A stretch of 64,000 bases of DNA from the NCBI RefSeq assembly GCF_003952385.1, contig NZ_CP034444.1:4526001-4590000 (forward strand), given 5' to 3'. Positions within the stretch are counted from its first letter, which is position 1; each line of letters opens with the position of its first letter. The stretch is from Mesorhizobium sp. M1D.F.Ca.ET.043.01.1.1. Lineage in GTDB: Bacteria; Pseudomonadota; Alphaproteobacteria; Rhizobiales; Rhizobiaceae. Shown here piece by piece: positions 36,584-46,489 of this stretch. A model generated the notes under the pieces. The model saw only the letters and a list, made by a program, of their open reading frames with translations, searched no databases and was not told where the DNA came from. The translations under genes were made by a program, and so were the position numbers.

Positions 36584-39500
36584 GGACCATCGTTTCGGCC
36601 TCGGCCAAGGCTCCTGGAGCGAGCCTTCCGCCAGGTAACAATGGCGAAACTCCCACCACTGCCGCGAAGCGCGCCGCTCCGTCGAGCATTGCCGAAAGAA
36701 CCTGACCGCGACGGACAAAATGGTTGTTGGGGTTTAGTGGGGTGTCGAACCCCCTGGGGTTCACCATCTCCGAGGGCCGCCTAAACCACCAACTGTCCCG
36801 CGCGGAGTAGAGCGAAAGGGTCACACCCGTTACGGGTCTATCATCAACGCCGCGTCCACCGCGGCCTTTACGCTGGATGAAACTTGCCAGATTCTGCGGG
36901 GCATACTGCTGGTAGACAAGCGAAATGTCGGGGTCGTCATAGCCGACTTCCAGCGAGGAGGTGGCGAACACCACGTCGCTGCGGCGGATCAACTCCTCGA
37001 CTCTCCCTGTTGTCGCAGATGTCACCGGTTGGGGGGCTACGGTGAGCGGCCAGTCTCGCCGCCGCAACCCAGATGGGCCAACCTGGCGGCTGTCGTTTGC
37101 GGCGAACCACCAGCATTCGCCGTCCCGGAAGATTTCGCAGCCGTGCGGCTCTTGGCAGCAATCGGTACGAGGCTGACCTGTAACAGGATCGTCGGGATAG
37201 AAGCGCGTACGGAAACTTGCCAGGCGCTTGATCTCCTCAGCGTCCTGATAGACGGCGTGCAACCGACGAACCTTATCGATCGAATCTAAGAATACGAGAC
37301 TGCGATACCCGCCCTGGTGACCGGTGCGCCGGCGCATCCCGTGAGCCAGGCACATGAAGCTCTGCACCGTGGTGGAGGCACCACTGATGTCTTGACCGCG
37401 AGACTCCGCCTCCGGCTGGACGAAATAGTAGTACTCGCGGCCCTTGGGATTCGGCTGACGCTCCCCGGCCGCAGTATCAGGAGTGATTGGTACCACATCC
37501 TCGCGGCCGATCAGCCGACCCCACGCAGTCGCCGGGTCGCCCAGTGTGGCGCTCATGCCAATCGCCAGAACCGTTCCACCGCCGCTATTTCGGGCGCAGC
37601 GCGCCGCCAGGCGACGAAGTGCGTACCCCACCTGAGCGCCGTGAATGTGGGTGTAGAGGTGAATCTCGTCGGCGAGGAGTGCGCGGGGCGGTGCCCAACC
37701 CTCCCTATCGCCAAAGAGCGAGCTATAATGCGGCGCATGCAGCCATTGGTGCAAGCTGTCGGTTGTCGGAAGGAAGAAATTTGGGGGCGTCCGCTCCAAG
37801 CCGACTTTGGTCCCGATCCAGCCGTCGTAGCTCCAGCCGCAATTTGTGCAACGGAGTGAGTCTGCCCCTTCTACGCCTTCCGCCTCATGCGCCAAGAGTT
37901 CGCGGTCGCACGTGGGGCAGCCGAAGAGCGGGAAGCTCCAGACCCCATTTGCTTGGCGCCGCCAACCGGCCGCCTCGTCCGCCACTGCAAAGGTCCGAGG
38001 CACCTGCGTGAACTGCAACCCCATCGTTACCGTCGGCATGCGGCTCTGCTGGGACAGCGCTGCGAGATAGCCAGCAAGCCGCTGAGCTTGGTTAGCCGCG
38101 AGCCGGGTTCGCGGATAAGTGAGTACTGCGCGCACGCCTCGCACACCACGCAGGCGGTCAGCCGCTGCCGCAGTGATTAGGGGCAATAGGGCAGCTTCGG
38201 TCTTCCCGGAGCCCGTATCCGCGGCAATGACGAAGCTCTGTGGCCCATCCCCACTCCAAGCAGCCAGAAGGCTTTGCAAGCCGCGTGCCTGGAAACCGGC
38301 GATCGCGGCCTTCGGCCCCCACATGCCCACCAAGGTTTGGCGCAACGCCTCAAGCACGTGCTGCTCTTCGCGAGGAAGTCCGGCCGAAACCGCCGCGAAG
38401 GCGGCGCCGACAGATTGGCCCCAATGCGGCTTGTCGCGGTCTCGTACCTCCACCTTAAGGCTGCGAACCACATACGGCCGTCGAGCGGCGTCGCCTGCTG
38501 CGAACCGCTGCTTAGCGTAACGGATTTCTCGTGCAAGTTCCGCCATACGGCTGCGGACGCGACCTTCCTCTGCGAGTAGCACCCAGCCGTCAGTGGCCAG
38601 ACGCCCGATCGCCGCGGACACCTCAGTCCGATCACGGCGCATTTCGTCGGCGAGCGTCGCAGCCGACGTCCATGACTCGAAAACGCCGAAGTTGATGCGA
38701 TGGGCCTCGGCGCTCTCAAGAGCATTGAGAACCTCGAAATCATCATCGCTGACTTCAGGCAATGTCTCGTTCGCCGCCGCGGGCTGCGGACTGGCAGTCG
38801 CAGGAATATCGATGGTCAGACCGCGTTCCGAATCCCTGATAGTGACCACGCTGTCCAGCGCCAGCGCCTGCAGGATCGGAAGCAAGATGTCCTGACCTCG
38901 GGCGTTCATCCATGCAAAGCGATCTCGTAAACGCCAGTAGAAGGGAGCAAAGGGACCGGACCGCGATTCCGTCACGACTTGGGCGATGCGCGCCCGCACA
39001 CTCTCTATTGTCGCGGCATAGACCGTCCGAGTTGCGTCCAACGGGCGTGCCACCCAGAAGCCGGAACGCGGCTCGCTGAGGGTGATGTGACCAGCATGGT
39101 GTAGTGCCACAAGGTCTGGCAGTAGATCGTCGCGGCGTGCCAGCGCCTGGCCAAGGGCTCTCAGTGCAGCTCCATTGCGGCGGTCTGCCAATGCAACTTT
39201 TCGGACTGCCGCCAGCACAGCGAGTTGAGCGGCTGTCAGATCCGGCAAGGGCGGCTCAGCACGCGATGGCGGGTCTGCCAGGACAGCAGGCTCTTGAAAG
39301 CCGCGCGCTCGGATTTGAACCCGAACGCTGCCGCCCTGACCGTCAGGCAGAGTTCTCTCACCGATGACTGCGCAACCGAAAACAAACTCCCGCAGACGCT
39401 CGGCCTTGTCCATGAGGTCCTGGTCGCCCGGCACAGCGTCTAAAAGTCGACGACTGATGAGGACGATGAGCTTTCGCCGGGCTCGGGTGATGGCGACATT

Positions 39501-40796
39501 CAATCTCTCCGAACTGAAGATGAACTCCGCCTCGGCTAGTGCAAACTCCGCATCTGCGACCGTATAAGTGAGGATAACGGCGTCTCGCTCCTTGCCTTGG
39601 ATCTTATCGACAGTGTCCACGAAGGCTCCACGCCGAAGCGTGGGGGGCAGAAGGCTTCGGATGGATGCATTCTGCGCTCGATGCGGGCTTATCACCGCCA
39701 GCCCATCCATCCAGAAGGCGTCAGTTTCCAGGCGTGGCTCGAGCAATTGCGCGAACCTTGCGGCCAAATGAGCCTCGAACGGATTACTGGTCGCGGCCGG
39801 TGGGCCGTCATGCAGAATCACGCACAACGGCAGATCGGGGGCGATGACGGCTTGTTCCCAGTCATCGAGACCATCTTGCCAACCGGTACGCAAGGCTAGC
39901 ACCTCGTTCGGCACCGCGGATCGGTATTCGCCCGGATAGAAGGCGGCCTCCGGGAAGCGGGCGAGCGGGGCGTTTAGGCGGAAGGTTTCGTCCAACCGAA
40001 ACTCCGGCGCACCAGCGGAAGCCATGAAGCTGTACAGCGAGCCTCCAAGCGCGCGATTATCCAGAGTCACGTCCCGCCCAGCACGAATGGGCGGCAGTTG
40101 ACGATCGTCACCCGCCACTACGACGCGGCCGCCCGGCTTCATTCCCGCAAGGCCTAAGAGGCCATGACTGAGCACTAACTGGGAGGCCTCGTCGATGCAG
40201 ACGAGGTCGAACAGTTCGCCTGTTAACCCATCGGCGTTCGGCGCTCGGTCAGCGGCTAGCAAGCGATAAAGTGACCATACAGAACCGCCAACCACTACTG
40301 CCGGCGCATTCAGGACAGAGAAAGCGTTGTCAAGACCATCGCCATAGAGGCGGTCCTGTACTCTCACATTCGACGCTACGCCGGCCTCCGGCGTATTGCC
40401 AAAAAACCAAACCTCCGGCCCTGCGGACCACGCCTCGTCTCGCCTTGCGGATACCGCATCGAGCAGATTGCCGATAGCATTGCGCGTGAAAGCGGTTGCG
40501 TAGACACGGCACGGCAATCCCGCCGCGACGCGGGCGTGCATGTAGCCGAGGATTAGCCAGGCGAGCAGATGGGTCTTACCGGTTCCTGGTGGACCTAAGA
40601 CCAAGCCCGCTCGAGCGTTCGCCAGGCCTTGCCAGGCAACAATCTGCGCTGGGCGGAGCGGATACTGGCCGGGTTGCGCGAGCGCCGGCCCTACGAAGTT
40701 CTCTAGCGCGTCTAGCCAAATCTGCGGATCGTCCGCAGTAGCTGCGAACATCGCCGGTTCCCGGAGGAAGCGAAGCAGTTCTGTGCGAACGCTCAT
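36390..40796 (-). CDS. dpdJ: Dual helicase: N-terminal SF1 (Dna2-like) plus C-terminal SF2 DEIH helicase (DpdJ-like)
   Basis: The 1468-residue protein fuses two motors. Residues 40-480 are an SF1 helicase with GPPGTGKTHLLAWL (about 62), motif II CIDEASQLV, and a terminal AITRARRKLIVLIS. Winged-helix segments follow (about 680-760). Residues 840-1400 are an SF2 helicase with ADTGSGKTEAALLP (about 862), box II LLADEIHLYTHI (about 1043) and ASFIQRKGRGGRG (motif VI). A Cys group (CPTC..C..C near 985-1015) is probably a zinc site. The ATGA overlap with the nuclease gene upstream shows coupling. Dpd clusters contain a large DEAD-box helicase, DpdJ; this is its best counterpart, but the SF1 half could be specific to this lineage. 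Confidence 0.75.
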   Translation of the reverse strand: MSVRTELLRFLREPAMFAATADDPQIWLDALENFVGPALAQPGQYPLRPAQIVAWQGLANARAGLVLGPPGTGKTHLLAWLILGYMHARVAAGLPCRVYATAFTRNAIGNLLDAVSARRDEAWSAGPEVWFFGNTPEAGVASNVRVQDRLYGDGLDNAFSVLNAPAVVVGGSVWSLYRLLAADRAPNADGLTGELFDLVCIDEASQLVLSHGLLGLAGMKPGGRVVVAGDDRQLPPIRAGRDVTLDNRALGGSLYSFMASAGAPEFRLDETFRLNAPLARFPEAAFYPGEYRSAVPNEVLALRTGWQDGLDDWEQAVIAPDLPLCVILHDGPPAATSNPFEAHLAARFAQLLEPRLETDAFWMDGLAVISPHRAQNASIRSLLPPTLRRGAFVDTVDKIQGKERDAVILTYTVADAEFALAEAEFIFSSERLNVAITRARRKLIVLISRRLLDAVPGDQDLMDKAERLREFVFGCAVIGERTLPDGQGGSVRVQIRARGFQEPAVLADPPSRAEPPLPDLTAAQLAVLAAVRKVALADRRNGAALRALGQALARRDDLLPDLVALHHAGHITLSEPRSGFWVARPLDATRTVYAATIESVRARIAQVVTESRSGPFAPFYWRLRDRFAWMNARGQDILLPILQALALDSVVTIRDSERGLTIDIPATASPQPAAANETLPEVSDDDFEVLNALESAEAHRINFGVFESWTSAATLADEMRRDRTEVSAAIGRLATDGWVLLAEEGRVRSRMAELAREIRYAKQRFAAGDAARRPYVVRSLKVEVRDRDKPHWGQSVGAAFAAVSAGLPREEQHVLEALRQTLVGMWGPKAAIAGFQARGLQSLLAAWSGDGPQSFVIAADTGSGKTEAALLPLITAAAADRLRGVRGVRAVLTYPRTRLAANQAQRLAGYLAALSQQSRMPTVTMGLQFTQVPRTFAVADEAAGWRRQANGVWSFPLFGCPTCDRELLAHEAEGVEGADSLRCTNCGWSYDGWIGTKVGLERTPPNFFLPTTDSLHQWLHAPHYSSLFGDREGWAPPRALLADEIHLYTHIHGAQVGYALRRLAARCARNSGGGTVLAIGMSATLGDPATAWGRLIGREDVVPITPDTAAGERQPNPKGREYYYFVQPEAESRGQDISGASTTVQSFMCLAHGMRRRTGHQGGYRSLVFLDSIDKVRRLHAVYQDAEEIKRLASFRTRFYPDDPVTGQPRTDCCQEPHGCEIFRDGECWWFAANDSRQVGPSGLRRRDWPLTVAPQPVTSATTGRVEELIRRSDVVFATSSLEVGYDDPDISLVYQQYAPQNLASFIQRKGRGGRGVDDRPVTGVTLSLYSARDSWWFRRPSEMVNPRGFDTPLNPNNHFVRRGQVLSAMLDGAARFAAVVGVSPLLPGGRLAPGALAEAETMVREVFQEDVWLEFGAADLEQLWTHALEQARPEHSLETLAQIRIAVGWIQLLVREREPASTAGLNV

Positions 40797-43111
40797 GCGA
40801 CCGTCCGCGCTTGCGCGAGATCGACCAAGAACTGCGCTGCGCGCGGGCCGTTGATGTCGCCAAAGGCTTGATCAAGGCACCAGACGCTCTCTGTAAGTGA
40901 CCGATCGAACATAGTCCGGAAGGTTGTTCCTAAGAAGTCGCTTTCCATCATGCTGATCCGGATCTGGTCTATTCGGTCCTCGAACCCTGGGCGGGGCGGT
41001 TCAAAGCGGCAGGCGATTGCGGGCCAGGCGGTGGGATCCAATCGTAAGTCTGGATCATCGTCCGTAAGAATCAGATTGAATGCACCTGGAGCGAGGTCGG
41101 TTTCCCTACTTTCCGGCGGAACGCGAAAGATCAACTGGCGCCGCCCCCGCTCGGCCCAGTGGCGAACGATATGAAGTCCAGTCATAGCGCGGCCGGAGTC
41201 CCGGCGCCGCCGAGCGTTCTGCGCCAGCGCTATCAAAGCCTCGAGCAACCCGGCCCGACTTTCAAGGATTTCGCACGCGAGAAGAAGGTCGAGATCCTCC
41301 GCATTAAGCGGATCGAATGTAGCGTGAAGCCTGAACGGGCGCTTTGCGAGCCGTAGAAGCGGCTGCGATGACGCCGCGCTCTGGGTAAAAAGCCACGTGA
41401 TTACCTGCTGAAGCGCCTGAAGTCGCGCCGAGACATCCCTAGCCACCTGGTCCCGGCCCGGCGCATTGCGGCGGCCCTCGCGCAGGCCCCGAATTACCTC
41501 AATCGACAGCAGGGACGAAAAAGGTCGCTGAAAGGCCTCCTCCGGACGATATGGGGCGGCGATTGCTCCTGCATCCGCAAGTGCAAGGCTTACCTGTCGA
41601 AGATCGTAGGAGACCAGCGTTGGCAAGGCGTAGAGTTGCTCAATCACAGTACGAACGGCTGTGGCCGGCAAGTGGTGGGCACCTCGAAACTCTGGTTCCG
41701 GCACGATTTCCTCGGGCGGGAACAGTCGGACGAGATGCAATAGCCCGCCTCTAATCCGCGGGTCTTCGAGATGACGGCCAACCGCTTCCTGCAGTCGGAC
41801 TGCCTCTGAGGGTTCATAGAGGAAAATGTGGGCGTAAATTTCGGCGCCTGCTTGGTTGGAAGCGTCGATTTCGACGAGATCCGACACAAGTTGACCTAGC
41901 ACCGCCTCAATGGTGGCGGCTTCGTCCTCGTTGGACCCCGTCAACGGCACACGCACTACCTCCCGCACCCGCGCCCCATCCCGGTAGTGGGCGTAACCGA
42001 TCGCTGCCAAACGATCGTCGACTGGGTCATGGTCGACGGACAGAAGCAGCATGGCGTCAGCCCTAGGAGGCATAAGGTAGGTATGAGCCTCTTCCGTCCG
42101 GCGAGGTTGCTGGGCGATGATGGCCTGTGCGCGGGTTGTCAGCAGGTCGGCACGTCGGCTTAGCGACCAACCAATACCGGGCACGTTGGCTAGTCCCGCG
42201 GCGCGGGCGAGGTCCCCCACTTGTCGCACGCCAAGCCGATGCAAGGAGCGTTTTGCCTCATGTGTAATCCCCGCCACTGCAGACACATCCCGGCCGGCCG
42301 GTGGCCTCGCCTCAGACACCGCGGCCATGCAGTGCTCGAGGAACTTACATTGCTCGCACTTGAAGTATAGATGGAAGAAGGTCTCGTCACGTCGCGGCGC
42401 ACCCTCGCCAGGTTCGACGACGCGACTTGCGATCTGTGGCAGCAAATTTGCACAGAAATCGTCCACGAGGCGGAGGTAAGGCGCGAGGCCAAATTCCTCC
42501 CGGTAATATTCGTCACCGTCCGCAGTACCGCGGTCGGGGATTCGCCAAACATAGCCTGTGGGGCTCACCTCCGCTGAGACACCAAGTTCTTGCAGCAAGG
42601 CTTCGAGTACCCGCACATAGAAAGCAATCTGAGTTTTGTGAAAGGACGTTGCTCGGCGGGTCGCCTTGACATCGATAACGGTAAAGATCGTCCGCCCGCC
42701 TACAACCTCGCGATGGATAAGATCTGGGAAAACGCGCTTTAGATTGACACCTGTCCCCTCCAGAATCGGCAGGGACGATCGAGGCCGCAAGTTCAACTGT
42801 GATGCGAATTGCTGGCGCGAGTGTCCGCGGAGGAAACTGATAGCGTCTGCCTCTACCAACCCAAAATCACCCGGCGGTGGGCGAAGTACTCCTGCCTCAT
42901 CGTTCAGCCGGCGCAGGACTCTTTCTTCGTAGTCAACGCCGAGCATTGCCCAGGACTGTTCTCGCACATCAACAGCGATCGGGAGTGTCGCCAGTTCTTC
43001 GTCAGTAAATAGCTCGTATCGAACCTTGCGTTCGCAGCGATACTGAAACCACGCTTTTACTGTCGACGCGCTCAAGGCAAGAGCCATGGAAGGCGCCTCT
43101 TTCTTTGTCAC
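40793..43111 (-). CDS. RecB/Cas4-like PD-(D/E)XK nuclease with Fe-S cluster (TM0106-like)
   Basis: The 772-residue protein has a nuclease core near residues 128-165: PDLI, then TVIDVKATRR (the D-x-K), then QIAFYVRVLE (QxxxY). CEQCKFLEHC (about 250-259) with an N-terminal Cys (QYRCERKVRYEL) matches the 4Fe-4S arrangement of Cas4/AddB/Dna2 nucleases. A helix-hairpin-helix-like stretch follows (LHRLGVRQVGDLARAAG). The later half may be RNase H-like, as in TM0106-family proteins, where nuclease and SF1 helicase are often fused; here they are two coupled genes. It is likely the DNA-cutting subunit of the restriction arm. The start ATG 43111 (MTKKEAPSM) could instead be the Met nine codons on. Confidence 0.8.
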   Translation of the reverse strand: MTKKEAPSMALALSASTVKAWFQYRCERKVRYELFTDEELATLPIAVDVREQSWAMLGVDYEERVLRRLNDEAGVLRPPPGDFGLVEADAISFLRGHSRQQFASQLNLRPRSSLPILEGTGVNLKRVFPDLIHREVVGGRTIFTVIDVKATRRATSFHKTQIAFYVRVLEALLQELGVSAEVSPTGYVWRIPDRGTADGDEYYREEFGLAPYLRLVDDFCANLLPQIASRVVEPGEGAPRRDETFFHLYFKCEQCKFLEHCMAAVSEARPPAGRDVSAVAGITHEAKRSLHRLGVRQVGDLARAAGLANVPGIGWSLSRRADLLTTRAQAIIAQQPRRTEEAHTYLMPPRADAMLLLSVDHDPVDDRLAAIGYAHYRDGARVREVVRVPLTGSNEDEAATIEAVLGQLVSDLVEIDASNQAGAEIYAHIFLYEPSEAVRLQEAVGRHLEDPRIRGGLLHLVRLFPPEEIVPEPEFRGAHHLPATAVRTVIEQLYALPTLVSYDLRQVSLALADAGAIAAPYRPEEAFQRPFSSLLSIEVIRGLREGRRNAPGRDQVARDVSARLQALQQVITWLFTQSAASSQPLLRLAKRPFRLHATFDPLNAEDLDLLLACEILESRAGLLEALIALAQNARRRRDSGRAMTGLHIVRHWAERGRRQLIFRVPPESRETDLAPGAFNLILTDDDPDLRLDPTAWPAIACRFEPPRPGFEDRIDQIRISMMESDFLGTTFRTMFDRSLTESVWCLDQAFGDINGPRAAQFLVDLAQARTVA

Positions 43112-43181
43112 GAGACTCTGATGATTACTCCACCATAGCGCACGAGCTTAATGGAGTGCTATCGAAAGCGCATTTTGGGTC

Positions 43182-43499
43182 ATGTCTGAATTGAATTATG
43201 CACTTCCGCCTAGACGCGTTATCGCTTACGCCCCGAAACTCCTATATGCTTGCCGGACAGAATGGATCAGGCGAATGTCTAGACGACAGGGTACGGGCGA
43301 CTACGCAGGCGGGTCAACTGTAGTTTCCTCTACCGGATGGGGATTTAGCCCTCTGGCGCCAATCCCCCCCAAACCAAAGCGCGCCAATCCAATCCATTTT
43401 GAGCCAAAGGCGAAGGCGGCCAAAAAGCCAGAACCCGATAAGATACACGCTCCCTTTCTCGGCATTGGGCGAGGAAGTCGAAAGAAGCCAAAGAGGTAA
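43182..43499 (+). CDS. Small Pro/Lys-rich hypothetical protein
   Basis: An open frame for 105 residues. The product is basic and ends PFLGIGRGSRKKPKR, with PIPPKPKRANP and KAAKKPEPDK before it. It lies alone between the nuclease gene (divergent) and queC (convergent). It has no recognisable ribosome site or domain, and the minus strand is also open here, so the call is weak. Bases 43500-43681 show nothing further. Confidence 0.3.
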   Translation: MSELNYALPPRRVIAYAPKLLYACRTEWIRRMSRRQGTGDYAGGSTVVSSTGWGFSPLAPIPPKPKRANPIHFEPKAKAAKKPEPDKIHAPFLGIGRGSRKKPKR

Positions 43500-43681
43500 G
43501 TGCCAACCGGACAAGGACAGAAGCGTCCCTTTGATGTGGTCGGCAACGCCAATGGGAAACAAAAGTTTCGTGCCAATGGCGCGAAGGTCGTAACTTGGAC
43601 AAACGCCTAGACCTGTCGGCAGTCCGCTGTCGCCGTTTGCCATCAATCAGGCAGTGCACCAGAGGGCACCGATTTCGATGT

Positions 43682-44386
43682 TTAGGCTGCGGCGGCTACG
43701 TAGCGATCCCACCCTGCCGCACGGAGTTCGCACGCCGGACATATACCACAGCCATATCCCCAGTTGTGTAGGTGAGCGCGATTTCCATTGTAGCAAGTGT
43801 GTGTTTCTCGGCGGATCAAATCCACGAACTCGTCGCCACCTAGGCTATGGGCCAAGCGCCATGTCTCAGTCTTGTCGATCCACATCAGCGGAGTGTGGAC
43901 CACAAACCGCGCATCCATGCCGAGATTAAGGGCGAGTTGCATCGCCTTCATCGTGTCGTCACGGCAATCCGGATAGCCTGAATAGTCGGTCTCACATACT
44001 CCCGTGACGATGTGCTTGGCGCCACGTCGGTAAGCAACAGCCGCTGCAAAGGTCATGAATAGAAGATTGCGCCCAGGCACGAATGTGTTGGGAAGGCCAT
44101 TCTCCTGCATGGCAATCTCAACGTCCCGTGTCAGGGACGTTTCGCTCACCTGACTTAGTACCGCAACGTCGATAAGATGATCGTCGCCCAGTTTGCCCGC
44201 CCACTTAGGGAATTGCTGTCTTAACGCGTCGAGCACTGCCGGCCGCACATCCAGTTCAACTCGATGCCGTTGCCGGTAGTCGAAGCCTATTGTCTCAACA
44301 TGGGCGAAGCGGTCGAGCGCCCAGGCGAGGCAGGTCGTCGAATCTTGTCCTCCGGAAAACAGAACAATCGCGTGATCGTCTTTCAT
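43682..44386 (-). CDS. queC: 7-cyano-7-deazaguanine (preQ0) synthase QueC
   Basis: The ATP-pyrophosphatase loop [15 protein letters not shown] is at residues 8-22, and the Zn site [11 protein letters not shown] is at the C-terminus. QueC converts 7-carboxy-7-deazaguanine to preQ0 using ATP and ammonia. ATG 44386 is chosen because GAGG, embedded around the queD stop, is 8 bases upstream and the 234-residue length then fits the family; in-frame ATGs at 44410 and 44437 would overlap queD more. It ends the seven-gene minus-strand operon. Placement with dpdA shows that the preQ0 is meant for DNA, although the host tRNA queuosine pathway could also use it. Confidence 0.95.
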   Translation of the reverse strand: MKDDHAIVLFSGGQDSTTCLAWALDRFAHVETIGFDYRQRHRVELDVRPAVLDALRQQFPKWAGKLGDDHLIDVAVLSQVSETSLTRDVEIAMQENGLPNTFVPGRNLLFMTFAAAVAYRRGAKHIVTGVCETDYSGYPDCRDDTMKAMQLALNLGMDARFVVHTPLMWIDKTETWRLAHSLGGDEFVDLIRRETHTCYNGNRAHLHNWGYGCGICPACELRAAGWDRYVAAAA

Positions 44387-44396
44387 GACGTATGCC

Positions 44397-44753
44397 TCAT
44401 CGTCCTTCATATTCCGCCCAGCAATCCGGTGTCTCAAACACAGTCACTGAGACCGTTTGTGGAAGGTGCGGCTTGATGCGATCCCATATCCAGATCGCAA
44501 TGTTCTCAGCGGTCGGATTTTCCAGCCCCTCGACGTCGTTGAGGCAATAGTGGTCCAGTCGCTCTAGAACGGGGCCAAAGGCCGCCTCAACATCGAAGAA
44601 ATCGACGACGAAACCCGTATGCGGATCGACTGAACCCTCCAGCCGTAACTCCACGCGATAGGAGTGCCCATGCATACGATGGCACCGATGAGTCTTCGGT
44701 ACATTCGGCAGGCGATGCGCAGCTTCAAAGGTGAATGCCTGTGTGATTTTCAT
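44397..44753 (-). CDS. queD: 6-carboxy-tetrahydropterin synthase QueD
   Basis: This 118-residue T-fold enzyme has the zinc-binding His (FEAAHRLPN and [13 protein letters not shown]) and a C-terminal Glu in [11 protein letters not shown]. It converts 7,8-dihydroneopterin triphosphate to 6-carboxytetrahydropterin, the second step to preQ0. The GTP cyclohydrolase (folE) of step one is absent from the window and must come from elsewhere. The start overlaps the queE stop as ATGA. Confidence 0.95.
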   Translation of the reverse strand: MKITQAFTFEAAHRLPNVPKTHRCHRMHGHSYRVELRLEGSVDPHTGFVVDFFDVEAAFGPVLERLDHYCLNDVEGLENPTAENIAIWIWDRIKPHLPQTVSVTVFETPDCWAEYEGR

Positions 44754-45385
44754 CGAATTCCCAAGTGCTTGTGGGTTTGGAGGCTGAGTTGCCAGCGGGG
44801 ATTGGCCAAGCAGTACTCGACTGCAGCTTGGGTATTGGATGAGCGTTGGGGGCCATCCATCGGCTGGAGCAGGAAATGGTCGAACGCCAACGCCTCGAAC
44901 CGCTCCGGTTCGGCGCCGACCTGCGGGAACACCAGCTTTAGTTCGTTTCCTTTCGTCAGGGACAGTGGTGCGCCAGCCTTCGGGCTTACGCAGATCCAGT
45001 CGATCCCTGGAGGCGGCATTAATGTGCCGTTTGTCTCAACGGCAATCTCAAAACCCGCTTCGTGGAGGGCGGCCACCAACGACGCGTCGATCTGAAGCAT
45101 AGGTTCGCCACCTGTGAGGACCACGAAGCGACGCCGCATCTCACCTGGTGGCCATTTTTCTGCGATCGCGTGAGCAAGATGGTTAGCGGTGCGAAAGCGT
45201 CCGCCGCCATCTCCATCCGTGCCGACAAAATCTGTATCGCAGAACTGGCAGATCGCCTTAGATCGATCGACCTCTCTTCCTGACCAAAGGTTGCAACCGG
45301 CAAATCTGCAAAATACAGCTGCGCGGCCGGCGTTCTGACCCTCGCCTTGCAGCGTGTAGAAGATCTCCTTCACCGCATAAGCCAT
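44750..45385 (-). CDS. queE: 7-carboxy-7-deazaguanine synthase QueE (radical SAM)
   Basis: The 211-residue protein opens with EIFYTLQGEGQNAGRAAVF and has the QueE-type cluster loop: CRFAGCNLW, then a 14-residue insertion, then CQFCDTDF. It continues with LTGGEPMLQ and AVETNGT, which bind SAM. QueE performs the radical ring contraction that makes 7-carboxy-7-deazaguanine. It lies 3 bases after the upstream dpdB-type gene and overlaps queD, so it is part of one operon. Confidence 0.95.
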   Translation of the reverse strand: MAYAVKEIFYTLQGEGQNAGRAAVFCRFAGCNLWSGREVDRSKAICQFCDTDFVGTDGDGGGRFRTANHLAHAIAEKWPPGEMRRRFVVLTGGEPMLQIDASLVAALHEAGFEIAVETNGTLMPPPGIDWICVSPKAGAPLSLTKGNELKLVFPQVGAEPERFEALAFDHFLLQPMDGPQRSSNTQAAVEYCLANPRWQLSLQTHKHLGIR

Positions 45386-45388
45386 GGA

Positions 45389-46489
45389 TCACGCCGCCTC
45401 TACAGTTTTTGGCAAAGCTCGTTTCAGTTCCTGCACGAGATACATCGACAACTGTCGTATGTCCGAGGGAACATTCTGCAAGCCATTCCAGCGCCGATGT
45501 TCGTGTCCGAACACCCATTCACCCGAACTCCAGGCCGTGCGACCCTTCAAATGCCGTAACCCTCTAGCGAACGCCTGCCGGTCCTCGGCGCCCGTCATCA
45601 CGTGCAGGGCTTCCATGACGTAACCCATCGCAATGATCCCGGCGCCGTGGACGAGTCGAGAGGTCTTGGGCGACTTTCCATCCCAATCATCAGCAAACAC
45701 GTGCCTCACGGCATGGAAGAATTCGCTTACCAGATCCACGCCGTGACCGAGCAGCAAATGGTTGTCATCGGCGTAGAGGCGGAGCGCACCGTCTGTCAGG
45801 GAGTTCATGACAACACGCTGCAAAACCGTGTCGCGAATGATGCCTTTCGGGTTTGTCTGTTGGCGGATCATTCCGCGCAAGGCCGAGCCTTCGCGATAGT
45901 TCAGCGCCTCAATCACAAGCGCCGCTTGGCTACGATTGGACATGCGCGGCGGCAGATCGCTGACTTGCGGCAGCAGTTCATAGACAAGCGCCTTAGGCAG
46001 CGGCCGAGTGTTGTTGATGAGAATGAATTGCTTTTGAAGCTCCTCAAGGCTGTCGCAGATAAAGCCGGACACAAGGACCTCGAACTCTCGATCGCGCATT
46101 TCGCTGAGGGCCGTAAATCGTTGCTGGCCATCGACGATCCAGCCCGGGGCTCCGCCGGTCACATCGATCGTCAGGTGACCGAACTTGCCCTCGCTACTAC
46201 CGCTAGGAGACGGCAACATCTCAAGGCTTGCGGAACCCATGAAGGCTACGACAATCGGATTCGGGAGAATTGCGCTGGGTTTTTCGAGATAGTCACGAAT
46301 CTCGCGAATGTGACCAGCAATCTGCGGCCGCTGAAATCCCTGCAACACGCCAACTTCGTCGCGACCTGCTCGCTCAATCCTGGCGAAGCGAGCGACTTCG
46401 CTGGCCTTGGCCGCAAAGCTGAAAACCGGCAGCGCCTCACTTTGGCGAGGCACGACAACATCAAAATGGAGAAGGCGCGTTCCACTCAT
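45389..46489 (-). CDS. dpdB: DpdB-like DGQHR-domain protein, paralogue 1
   Basis: The 366-residue protein is of the DndB/ParB-like group, with the family motif WIVDGQQRFTALSEM at about residues 117-131 and HIREIRDYLE before it. In Dpd systems DpdB has ATPase activity and is needed with DpdA for inserting preQ0 into DNA. A second copy lies on the other side of dpdA. The two share the same order of blocks (VLQGFQRPQI versus ALHGFQRKEI; DGQQR; FILxNxxRPLP), so they are true paralogues. Its start overlaps the dpdA stop (ATGA). Confidence 0.85.
   Translation of the reverse strand: MSGTRLLHFDVVVPRQSEALPVFSFAAKASEVARFARIERAGRDEVGVLQGFQRPQIAGHIREIRDYLEKPSAILPNPIVVAFMGSASLEMLPSPSGSSEGKFGHLTIDVTGGAPGWIVDGQQRFTALSEMRDREFEVLVSGFICDSLEELQKQFILINNTRPLPKALVYELLPQVSDLPPRMSNRSQAALVIEALNYREGSALRGMIRQQTNPKGIIRDTVLQRVVMNSLTDGALRLYADDNHLLLGHGVDLVSEFFHAVRHVFADDWDGKSPKTSRLVHGAGIIAMGYVMEALHVMTGAEDRQAFARGLRHLKGRTAWSSGEWVFGHEHRRWNGLQNVPSDIRQLSMYLVQELKRALPKTVEAA

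Noticed and set aside
43682..45385. queC-D-E as part of tRNA queuosine synthesis only
   Set aside because: They are in one overlapping operon with dpdA and two dpdB genes, so DNA modification is the better explanation.
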